Shown here piece by piece: positions 1 through 7,152 of a stretch of DNA of 64,000 bases. Below the pieces are notes generated by a model. That model worked only from the letters and a program-made list of their open reading frames with translations. It was not told the DNA's origin and made no database searches. Both the position numbers and the translations under genes were made by a program. The stretch's first letter is position 1. Each line of letters starts with the position of its first letter. This stretch comes from Streptoverticillium olivoreticuli subsp. olivoreticuli (GTDB lineage: Bacteria; Actinomycetota; Actinomycetes; Streptomycetales; Streptomycetaceae), in assembly GCF_003391135.1 (NCBI RefSeq), contig NZ_CP031455.1:992001-1056000 (forward strand), given 5' to 3'.

Positions 1-1122
1 GCGCTGGGCAGCGGGGCTCTCGTCGGCGGGCACGCGCCCGCGCGGGCGGTACCGCGGCTCAGCCCGGATGCGCCTCTCACCCGGGTGTATTACATCGCGG
101 CGGATACCGTGATCTGGGACTACGCCCCGCAGGCCCGCAGTCTTATCAGCGGGAAGTCATTCACCACCGAGGAGAGCGTGCTGGCCCGCCCCGGCCTCAA
201 CCGCCTGGGCTCGGTCTTCCACAAGTCCCAGTACCGCGAGTACACCGACGCGACGTTCACCAAGCTGGCACGCCGGCCCGGGGAGTCGTACATGGGCCTG
301 CTGGGTCCGGTGATCCGGGCCCATGTCGGCGACACGATCCGGGTGGTGTTCAAGAACAACACCCCGTTCAAGGCCTCGATGCATCCGCACGGCGTTTTCT
401 ACACGACGTCCGACGAGGGGGCGACGGTCAACGACGGAACCACGGACTCCGTCAGGGACGGCGGCATCGTGGATCCCGGCAAGACTCACACCTATGTGTG
501 GCAGGTCCCCGAACGGGCCGGACCGGGTCCCAATGACCCCTCGTCCATCGGGTGGCTCTACCACGACCACAGCGTCATGATGGGCGTCCCCGGCACCAAT
601 GCCGGGCTCGTCGGTCCGATGGTGGTGACCCGCCGTTGCTCAGCCGGGCACTGCACCGCCCCGAAGGACGTCGACCGCGAGGTGTTCGCGCTCTTCACCC
701 AGTTCGACGAGAACATCAGCCCCTATCTGGAGCAGAACACCGACCGGTTCGGCGGTGGCCAGGAGATCGACCCGACGGACACCACCTTCCTCACCAGCAA
801 CCGGAAGCCGTGCGTCAACGGCTATCTCTTCGGCAACGGCCCGGCCGGCACCACCGACTCCCGGCCCGCGATCACCATCGACCGGGACACCCGGGTGCGC
901 TGGTACTGCATCGGCCTCGGCGGGGCGAGGGATACCCACACCCCGCACTGGCACGGCAACACAGTCCTCGTGCGCGGCCACCGCACAGACGTGGTGACCG
1001 TGCTCCCGGCGACCGTGGTCACCGCCGACATGCGTCCCGACAACCCGGGCACCTGGCTCTTCCACTGCCACATCGACGAACACATGATGAGTGGCATGGT
1101 CAGCCGCTACCTCGTCCGATGA
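1..1122 (+). CDS. Two-domain multicopper oxidase, 5' end outside window
   Basis: The open frame is continuous from the first base, and the first ~16 residues look like the end of a signal peptide (Ala-rich, ending ARA), so the true start lies upstream. The visible 373 residues carry two cupredoxin domains with the four His clusters of multicopper oxidases: HPHG near position 386 and YHDHS near 560 in domain 1, then HTPHWHGN near 940 and FHCHIDEHMMSGM near 1063 in domain 2. The last cluster supplies the type-1 copper ligands and the axial Met. Two-domain length and motif order fit small laccases and ceruloplasmin-like enzymes, which oxidise phenols or metal ions extracellularly with reduction of O2. 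Substrate cannot be read from sequence. It has no obvious operon partner: the next gene is convergent. Confidence 0.88.
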   Translation, partial: ALGSGALVGGHAPARAVPRLSPDAPLTRVYYIAADTVIWDYAPQARSLISGKSFTTEESVLARPGLNRLGSVFHKSQYREYTDATFTKLARRPGESYMGLLGPVIRAHVGDTIRVVFKNNTPFKASMHPHGVFYTTSDEGATVNDGTTDSVRDGGIVDPGKTHTYVWQVPERAGPGPNDPSSIGWLYHDHSVMMGVPGTNAGLVGPMVVTRRCSAGHCTAPKDVDREVFALFTQFDENISPYLEQNTDRFGGGQEIDPTDTTFLTSNRKPCVNGYLFGNGPAGTTDSRPAITIDRDTRVRWYCIGLGGARDTHTPHWHGNTVLVRGHRTDVVTVLPATVVTADMRPDNPGTWLFHCHIDEHMMSGMVSRYLVR

Positions 1123-1208
1123 CCGTCCCCGGGCACCGTCGACTTGTGGTGCTGGAGATCGCAGACAAATAGCGTACGGACTCGCAATCCTCTGACGACG
1201 GCGGGGTG

Positions 1209-1865
1209 TCAGCGGCGTGGCGGGGTCGTGAGGTAGTGGTGCAGCCATGCGGGGAAGTGTGCGAGGCCTGGGAGGACGACCTGCGCTCCGGCCGAGCGCA
1301 GGGTTTCCTCGGTGCAGGTGCCGGTGAGGACGCCCACGGCCAGGGCTCCCGCCGTGCGGGCGCCGTGCATATCGTCGGCGTGGTCGCCGACATGCACGGC
1401 GGTGTCGTACCGCCGCAGGGCCCGGGCCCTGTCCGCGGCCCACAACGAGCCCTCGACGACGTCGGGTTCGATGCGGAGGTGGTCGAGGTGGAGGCGGGCG
1501 TTGCGGGAGTGCCTGGCGGTGGCGATCAGGGCGCGACCGCCCAGGGCCCTGACCGCGGCGACGGCTCCATGGGCGCCCGGCATGGCCTGCGAGAGTGTGA
1601 TCCCGTGCCGTGGGTAGCCGGATATGCAGATGTCACGCGCTCTGGGAACCCGGTCCTCCGGGAACCAGTTGCGCAACTCCTGCTCCAGTGGGACGTCGAC
1701 GTGGTCGGCGGCCACGTCGACGTCGATGTGGGTACCGGTGGCGGCTGCCAGGGCCACGTAGGCGGCCCGGATGCCGGGGCGGGTGTCGACCAGGGTGAGG
1801 TCGAGGTCGAAGCCGACGGTGAAGCGGTGAGTGAGGAAGTGGTTCAACGGCTCATTCTTCCGCAT
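1209..1865 (-). CDS. HAD-superfamily hydrolase
   Basis: A 218-residue protein with the HAD motifs in order: FDLDLTLVDT near residue 19 (nucleophile and acid/base Asp), a Thr in IATARH (motif II) and VGDHADDMHGA near residue 160 (motif IV, Mg2+ ligands). It should be a cytosolic phosphatase of the phosphoglycolate-phosphatase/beta-phosphoglucomutase type; the substrate is unknown. The ATG at 1865 is preferred over the TTG one codon upstream. No clear Shine-Dalgarno is seen; instead a palindromic TAAGG-N4-CCTTA lies directly upstream, so the mRNA may be short-leadered. It is the last gene of a minus-strand group and converges on the oxidase. Confidence 0.82.
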   Translation of the reverse strand: MRKNEPLNHFLTHRFTVGFDLDLTLVDTRPGIRAAYVALAAATGTHIDVDVAADHVDVPLEQELRNWFPEDRVPRARDICISGYPRHGITLSQAMPGAHGAVAAVRALGGRALIATARHSRNARLHLDHLRIEPDVVEGSLWAADRARALRRYDTAVHVGDHADDMHGARTAGALAVGVLTGTCTEETLRSAGAQVVLPGLAHFPAWLHHYLTTPPRR

Positions 1866-1870
1866 CAAAC

Positions 1871-1884
1871 TAAGGGTGGCCTTA
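1871..1884. promoter_or_regulatory. Short palindrome upstream of HAD gene, possible regulator site
   Basis: TAAGG and CCTTA form an exact inverted repeat with a 4-base spacer, six bases upstream of the HAD start codon. It resembles the half of an actinobacterial iron box but matches only about 9 of 14 core positions, so DmdR1/IdeR binding is doubtful. Its position over the expected promoter or leader makes a repressor site possible. Confidence 0.25.
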
Positions 1885-2036
1885 CTTGCGATTATTCCTG
1901 GAGCGGGGTGGCCCGACCCGCTCCCGAGGAGGTGGGAGCAGGCCGGGCCGTGATGGCCGTACGGCTCAGGGGGCGCCGTACGGCCGGTCGGTGGGTGGCG
2001 AGGAGGGCTCGTCCGCCCGGTGGGGTGCGCCGCGCG

Positions 2037-2705
2037 TCAGCGGGCGGTACGGAACGTCTTCACCGAGCGGGTGGAGCAGGACGCTTTCTCCGAGGCCGTC
2101 ATGGGGCGGGTCTTCACAGTGACCGCGTTGTGCACACCGTCGGTGCCGTTGGGGGCGGGACCGGTGACCGCGTCCGGGACGTACCAGAAGTAGTGACCCG
2201 CCCTGGGTGTGTCGTAGTGGGTCTGCCAGGTGCCCGAGACGGTCCGCATCACCTGGGAACGGGCGATCCAGCCGACCTCGCCCGGCTTGACGGTCATGGA
2301 CAGCGTGCTGGATTCGGTGTGCGAACTCGACCAGGTATGGCTGTAGTTCGCGGTCACACTGAGGTCGATGAGCCCGGCGAGTTTGCCGCCCGCGGTGATG
2401 GACACGCCGGCCGTGTCACTTGAGCCCACCGTGTCGGACCAGGCCATCGACTGTGACGCGTCCGAGGTGCTGCAGTTGTGCAGCTCGTCGGAGACCCGCC
2501 GGGGTGCGCCGAGGTAGGCCTGGCCGAGCTCGGGATCGTTGAAGGTGCACTTGCCTGTGCCGGACGCGCAGTCGGCCAGGATTTCCTTGCGGGAGAGATT
2601 GTCGTCGGCCGAGGCGGGCAGCGATGCTGCCATCACTATGCCCATCGCCGTCGCCACCAGGGCCAGGGCCTGGCGGCCGTACCGGGGTCTTCCGCGTTCC
2701 GTCAT
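2037..2705 (-). CDS. Secreted protein, aerolysin/ETX-like beta-pore candidate
   Basis: 222 residues from an ATG at 2705 that has a strong GAGGAGG ribosome site upstream; a longer in-frame reading has no such site. The N-terminus is a typical signal peptide (basic start, hydrophobic LALVATAMGIVMAAS, then ASA). The mature part contains a Ser/Thr-rich alternating segment at roughly residues 125-160, with TWSSSHTESSTLSMTVKPGE followed by GWIARSQ, and then a Trp/Tyr-rich beta stretch. Alternating polar residues followed by a PPGK/KPGE-like turn and an aromatic strand is the pattern of the membrane-insertion region of aerolysin/ETX-MTX2 pore proteins. This is resemblance by eye, not a family hit. 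It lies 214 bases downstream of another secreted protein on the same strand. Confidence 0.7.
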   Translation of the reverse strand: MTERGRPRYGRQALALVATAMGIVMAASLPASADDNLSRKEILADCASGTGKCTFNDPELGQAYLGAPRRVSDELHNCSTSDASQSMAWSDTVGSSDTAGVSITAGGKLAGLIDLSVTANYSHTWSSSHTESSTLSMTVKPGEVGWIARSQVMRTVSGTWQTHYDTPRAGHYFWYVPDAVTGPAPNGTDGVHNAVTVKTRPMTASEKASCSTRSVKTFRTAR

Positions 2706-2919
2706 GAACGGATCCTCCTCATCGGCAGTACGAGGGGACGGTGAAGCCGGGATTCCGGAAGTGTCACCGTGTGTCGCGACAGAGACTCGTCCGAATGTCC
2801 GGTCAAAACCACCAAGGATTGGCAAAGCTGTAGTTGGTCGCTTCACTTCCGTCGGGCGATTCGCGCCCGCGTGAGGCGGTGGCCGGATCCCGCGCCGGCC
2901 ACCGCCCCGGCAGGCTCGC

Positions 2920-3630
2920 TCAGGCGAGGGGGTTGCAGACCGGGATGCCCGCCCATGTGAGGTAGACGTACAGCTCCCCCTTGCGTGTGGTGCAGAAGGA
3001 GACCGTCTTGGAGCCCAGGTCCGCCAGCGCGGAGGCGAGCACGGCGGCGGGGAGGAGGCTGCCCAGGGAGGCGATGGTGGCGACGCTTGTCACGACCTGG
3101 ACGAGGTCCTTGGTGATGTCCACCCCGGCCTGGACCTTGCCGGTGACGAAGGGATCCAGGTGGATCAGCAGCCCGAACCAGGTGACCTTGACGGTGATGC
3201 CCTCCGCGAGCTGGGCCTCCGCGCCGCGCACGGAGATACCCGGCCCGGTGCCCGCCGCCTTGGGATCGACGACCACACCCTCGCTGTCCTTGCTGACCAC
3301 GAGCTTCTTGCCCAGGAGTGTGTCCATGCGGGCGACTGCGGTCCCGACCGCGTCGATCGCCCGCTGGCTCACGCCCGCGGCCCGAGCGCCCTTGGCGTCC
3401 AGCCGGTAGCTCCCTCCGTCATAACTCACAAAGGGTGCGAGAGTCTTGCGCTCCTCGGTGCTCAGCCAGCCGAGGCTCACAGAGTCCTTCGCGGTCTGCA
3501 CGGTCTTCACGACCGGTGAGGAGGAAGGAGCCGGTGCGCTCGCGGCCCAGGCCGGCAGCGCTGTCGCGGACACGATGGCTATGGCCGTGGTCAGGCCGAG
3601 GCCGGCTCTCACGAGGGGGTTCGGACGCAT
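2920..3630 (-). CDS. Secreted protein of unknown function
   Basis: 236 residues with a clear signal peptide (MRPNPLVRAGLGLTTAIAIV, cleavage after AWA) and a GGGAG ribosome site. The mature half contains SWLSTEER-like and PFVSYDGG segments, and the C-terminal third is hydrophobic, with a long apolar run near residues 170-205 and two Cys (FCTT and PVCNP) that could form a disulfide. I do not recognise a family. The hydrophobic C-terminal region suggests membrane contact after secretion. It is probably co-transcribed with the downstream secreted protein at 2037-2705, with the 3.6-4.4 kb intergenic region as promoter. Confidence 0.7.
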   Translation of the reverse strand: MRPNPLVRAGLGLTTAIAIVSATALPAWAASAPAPSSSPVVKTVQTAKDSVSLGWLSTEERKTLAPFVSYDGGSYRLDAKGARAAGVSQRAIDAVGTAVARMDTLLGKKLVVSKDSEGVVVDPKAAGTGPGISVRGAEAQLAEGITVKVTWFGLLIHLDPFVTGKVQAGVDITKDLVQVVTSVATIASLGSLLPAAVLASALADLGSKTVSFCTTRKGELYVYLTWAGIPVCNPLA

Positions 3631-3892
3631 GGTGCACTCCCAGGGGGCGAACCGACGGCGGCGACCGTCGGTCAGGCGTGATTGAGAACGGTGCCGATGG
3701 GACTCAAGGGCGACAAGGGGTCGCCCAGCAGCCGTATGCGGAAGTTATGGCTCCGAATTGACTCCCGACAACCCGCAAATGCCGTGACGCACCGCACAGT
3801 TCATCCGTCACGACAGGAGCGAGCCGCTCGCCACGCAATCAGGGCACGCGCTGGCTGATTCCGTGCGAACCGGCATACGAGACACCCTCGAC

Positions 3893-3906
3893 TTAGGGTC
3901 ACCTTA
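3893..3906. promoter_or_regulatory. Iron-box-like site (DmdR1/IdeR family)
   Basis: TTAGGGTCACCTTA matches 12 of 14 positions of the core TTAGGCTCACCTAA found in Streptomyces iron boxes, and about 13 of 19 of the full site. It is 263 bases upstream of the secreted-protein gene (minus strand) and about 490 bases upstream of the MFS exporter. Iron control of either unit is an inference; the distance to the exporter is larger than usual. Confidence 0.45.
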
Positions 3907-4360
3907 CCAAGCAGCCTGCCCGCGCGTAAGCCCGCCGACCTCCCGACATGCAGAGGAGTCCGGATCGCCGCACAGCGCCCGTGAACCCATCCTCCTACCT
4001 GCGATGTATCACTGCGTTCACACTTCGGAGACCCTTCCGCATCTCCTGCGGTCCGCCCTCGACACCGATCCTGATCCCGACGGCTGACGTCACCGCATCG
4101 ACCGCCCCGCCCATACAGCAGTTGTCAGCGATGGCTGGAACGACACCATCGGTCGGCCATACGAAGGGCCCGAACGCCGAGGCGCCGGTATTCGGACATT
4201 TGACCGGCGCGGGCGCATTCCCGGGTCTTCCACTCGCCCACCACCCGCGCCGCAGGTCACAAGGGGTGACGTTCAGACGACATTGCGCACACGTTCACCG
4301 ATCATCCATCCCACCCCTGTCCGCATTGCGAACGCGACTGACCGAAAATATCCGTCGTTT

Positions 4361-4390
4361 TTGACTGAACGGGTCGGCATCGCCAAATGT
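4361..4390 (+). promoter_or_regulatory. Possible promoter giving a leaderless exporter mRNA
   Basis: TTGACT at 4361-4366 is a good -35 hexamer; after 18 bases comes AAATGT at 4385-4390, a weak -10. Transcription from this pair would begin at or next to the ATG at 4398. That would explain why the exporter has no Shine-Dalgarno sequence, since leaderless mRNAs are common in Streptomyces. Confidence 0.35.
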
Positions 4391-4411
4391 CTGCCAAATG
4401 TTGCCAATAAC
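4382..4411 (+). repeat. Phased direct repeats over the exporter start
   Basis: GCCAAATGT occurs exactly at 4382-4390 and 4393-4401 (11-base period) and GCCAATAAC follows at 4403-4411. Repeats spaced by one helical turn resemble operators of SARP-type or other tandem-binding regulators. They overlap the presumed -10 and the start codon, a position that suits repression or an activator-dependent promoter. Confidence 0.45.
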
Positions 4412-5660
4412 GCCTCGCGTCGGCAGTCCGTTACGAAACCTCGACTTCCGATTACTGCTGGCCGGAGCCACGGCCAGTCAGCTCGGTGTCCAAGTGACCC
4501 TGGTGGCACTGCCGTTGGTCGCCGTGGTCGAGCTCGACGCCACTCCCCTGCAGACGGGCGTGCTCACCGCGGCCGAGACCGCCGCGTTCCTGCTGGTGGG
4601 CCTGCCCGCGGGGGCGTGGATCGACCGGATGCGCCGACTGCCGGTGCTCATCCGGGCCGATGTCGTACGGGCATTGGCGATGGCGAGCCTGCCGCTCGCC
4701 GCCTGGGCCGGGGCGCTGACCATGGCACAGCTCTATCTGGTCGCCCTGATCACGGGTGTGGCCACGGTCTTCTTCGACGTGGCGCACCAGAGCTATCTGC
4801 CGGGGCTGCTGCCCCGTGAGCAGTTGGTGGCCGGGAACGGCGCGTTGGAGACCGTGCGCTCCTCGGCGCAGGTGGCGGGTCCGGGGCTGGGCGGAGCGCT
4901 GGTGCAGATGATCGGGGCGCCCTTCGCCCTGCTGACCGATGCGGTCGGCTATCTGCTATCCACCGTCTTCCTGCGCGGCATCCGCACCCCCGAGCCACCG
5001 CCACCGGTCCCCGCTCCGGGCGAATCGCTGCGCGCCCAGGTGACGGAGGGGCTGGTCTTCGTCTTCCGGCACCCGGTCCTGCGGGTGATCGCCTGCACCA
5101 CGGCGATCGCCAACTTCTTCACGGCGATGCTGATGGCCGTGCAAACCGTTTTCCTCGTCCGGGTGTTGGACCTGCCGCCCAGTGCCATGGGCCTGATGAT
5201 GTCCGCCTCGGCCGTCGGCGGACTGGCCGGGGCCCTGTGCGCGGGCGCCCTCGCCCGCGCCGTGGGCAGGGCCCGGGTCATCTGGCTCTCCCCCCTCCTC
5301 ACCGGCCCGTTCGCCCTGCTGTGGCCGCTGGCCGGGCACGGTGCCGCCGCCGTGTGGTTCGCCGTCGCCTCCGCGGCCGTCTTCTTCGGCGCCGTGGTCT
5401 ACAACGTCGCCCAGGTCAGCTTCCGTCAACTCCTTTGCCCCGCCGAGCTGCTGGGCCGGATGAACGCCACCTTGCGCTTCATGGTGTGGGGCACCATGCC
5501 CTTCGGCGCCCTGCTCGGCGGGGCCATCGCGGGGGCCGCCGGGGCGCGCGCCGCCGTCTGGGTGTGCGCGGCCGGATTCCTGCTGGTTCCGGTGCCGCTG
5601 CTGCTCTCGCCGCTGCGGCGGCTGCGGGATCTGCCGGAGTCCGCACCCGTCGCGGGCTGA
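4398..5660 (+). CDS. MFS exporter of the NRPS operon
   Basis: 420 residues with about 12 hydrophobic segments. The N-terminal PLRNLDFRLLLAG motif and the loop GAWIDRMRRLPVLIRADVVRA (MFS motif A region) are typical of the major-facilitator group that includes enterobactin-exporter-like proteins. A second repeat begins near residue 215 (FVFRHPVLRVIACTTAIANF). It probably exports the peptide made by the following genes. No Shine-Dalgarno sequence is present upstream of ATG 4398. It is the first gene of a co-directional set running to 17712; the gap to the next gene is 69 bases. Confidence 0.88.
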   Translation: MLPITPRVGSPLRNLDFRLLLAGATASQLGVQVTLVALPLVAVVELDATPLQTGVLTAAETAAFLLVGLPAGAWIDRMRRLPVLIRADVVRALAMASLPLAAWAGALTMAQLYLVALITGVATVFFDVAHQSYLPGLLPREQLVAGNGALETVRSSAQVAGPGLGGALVQMIGAPFALLTDAVGYLLSTVFLRGIRTPEPPPPVPAPGESLRAQVTEGLVFVFRHPVLRVIACTTAIANFFTAMLMAVQTVFLVRVLDLPPSAMGLMMSASAVGGLAGALCAGALARAVGRARVIWLSPLLTGPFALLWPLAGHGAAAVWFAVASAAVFFGAVVYNVAQVSFRQLLCPAELLGRMNATLRFMVWGTMPFGALLGGAIAGAAGARAAVWVCAAGFLLVPVPLLLSPLRRLRDLPESAPVAG

Positions 5661-5729
5661 ACCGGCCCGCCCCCATCCGCCCCTTGTCGTCTCGCGAACC
5701 GTCGCGCCCCCAGCGCGCGGGAGGTCATC

Positions 5730-7058
5730 GTGCAGTCCAGTACCATCACCGCGTCCTATCTCACCCGATACCGCCGCCTCACCGAGGAGGCCCGGACACC
5801 GGACACCCCGGGCGAGTTGCTGCCCGTCACCGGAGCGCAGCGCCGCTTCCTGCTCACCCGGCGGATGGACCCCGCCGGACGGCCCGCGCTCGTCCCGCTG
5901 TTCTTCTCCTTCCCGCGCGGGGCCGTCGACCTCGACCGGCTGCGCGCCGCCGCCGGATACCTGGCCGCCCTGCATCCCGCCCTGCGGGCCCGGCCCGAGG
6001 TGCGCCGGGGCGTTCCGGTGCAGCGCGTCGTCGCCGCGCGGGGGTGGGCGCACCGGGTGGCCGTGCGCCCCGGGGAGCGGGCCGCCGGGGCCCTGGTGAG
6101 GGCGCTGGGCGACTGGCCCGTGGACGGGCCGCCGCTGCGGTTCTTCCTCGCTTCCCCCGAGCCCTCGCCCCAAGTCCAGGGCGACGGAGCCGGATCCGAG
6201 CTCCTCGCCCTGGTCCTGGACCACGCGGCCTGCGACGAGCAGTCGTTGGGCCGGATCACGGAGGACCTCACCCACGCCTACGACCACGGCCTCGGCCCGT
6301 ACGACGTTCCGGAGAACGAGGCGGCGGCCGAGCTGACGGGCTACCGGGAGGCCGTACGCCTCCAGCTGGCCGCCGAGGAGCGGGCGTCGGGGCCGGGCCC
6401 CCTGGCCTACTGGGCCCGCCGCCTGGCGGTCCTGCGACCGCCCGCCCCGGCCGTGCCGCGCGACGCCGCGCCGGGTACCGGCGCCGCCCTTCACCGGCTG
6501 CCGCTCCCGGCGGGCGGCGGCCGGGCGGTGGCCTTCCCTGCGCTGCTCGACGGCTGTGCCGCCGCCGCCCGCACCCTGTACGGCGCCGGGTACACACCGG
6601 CCCTCGGCTACCCGTGGGGCGGCCGGCCCGCCGCGGCGGCACCGGTGCTGGGCTGCTTCCTCAACACGGTCGTCCACCCGGCCACCGACTGCGGGCCGGA
6701 CGAGCGCACGACGGCCTGGTGGGACGACCTCGACCACGCCGACGCCCCGTTCGACGAGGTGGTGCACGCCGCCCGGGGCGCGGGCGTGCCCTGGTCCGGG
6801 CACCTCGACGGGGTACTCACCTTCGAGGACCTGCACCGGCGCCCGCCGCTGCGGCTCGGCGGCGCCACCGGCCACGAGACGCATGTGGACGACCGCCCGC
6901 TCCAGGCGCCGTTCGCCGTGTCCGTCTCCTACGGCACCGACCTGCTCGTCCGCATGGTGTGGCAGCGCACAGCCGTGCCGGACGGCCTCGCCGAGGACGC
7001 CTTCGCCGTCCTCCTCACCACCCTGCGCACCGCGTACGCCCAGAACCCGGCGAACTGA
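5730..7058 (+). CDS. Stand-alone condensation-like protein with degenerate active site
   Basis: 442 residues from a GTG with GGGAGG upstream. The fold is recognisable as a condensation (C) domain: VTGAQRRFLLTRRMD near residue 31 replaces the C1 motif, the GLDPA-like start is followed by two lobes, and GCFLNTVVHPATD near residue 309 corresponds to the C-terminal-lobe motif. The catalytic HHxxxDG is replaced by DHAACDE (near residue 166), keeping the second His and the Asp but losing the first His and the Gly. It could be an X-domain-like recruiter, an inactive scaffold, or a C domain with altered chemistry working in trans on the A-T-A-T protein. No carrier or A domain is attached. Family assignment is reasonably sure; activity is not. 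Confidence 0.72.
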   Translation: MQSSTITASYLTRYRRLTEEARTPDTPGELLPVTGAQRRFLLTRRMDPAGRPALVPLFFSFPRGAVDLDRLRAAAGYLAALHPALRARPEVRRGVPVQRVVAARGWAHRVAVRPGERAAGALVRALGDWPVDGPPLRFFLASPEPSPQVQGDGAGSELLALVLDHAACDEQSLGRITEDLTHAYDHGLGPYDVPENEAAAELTGYREAVRLQLAAEERASGPGPLAYWARRLAVLRPPAPAVPRDAAPGTGAALHRLPLPAGGGRAVAFPALLDGCAAAARTLYGAGYTPALGYPWGGRPAAAAPVLGCFLNTVVHPATDCGPDERTTAWWDDLDHADAPFDEVVHAARGAGVPWSGHLDGVLTFEDLHRRPPLRLGGATGHETHVDDRPLQAPFAVSVSYGTDLLVRMVWQRTAVPDGLAEDAFAVLLTTLRTAYAQNPAN

Positions 7059-7152
7059 GCCCACAGGCCCAGCCGCCGCCCACAGGTGCGCCAACCGCCG
7101 AACCGGCACCCGGCGCACCGTCCACCCGGCACACCGACCGGAAAGGTTGACC

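Larger units (their letters stand above)
3631..4397. other. Intergenic region between divergent secreted-protein and exporter genes
   Basis: About 770 bases with no convincing gene; the open frames here lack coding-like composition or ribosome sites. It is less GC-rich than its surroundings, especially 4260-4400. It holds an iron-box-like site (3893-3906), a TTGACT -35-like hexamer (4361) and three phased GCCAA repeats (4382-4411) that run into the exporter start. It must contain the promoters for both divergent units. Confidence 0.6.
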
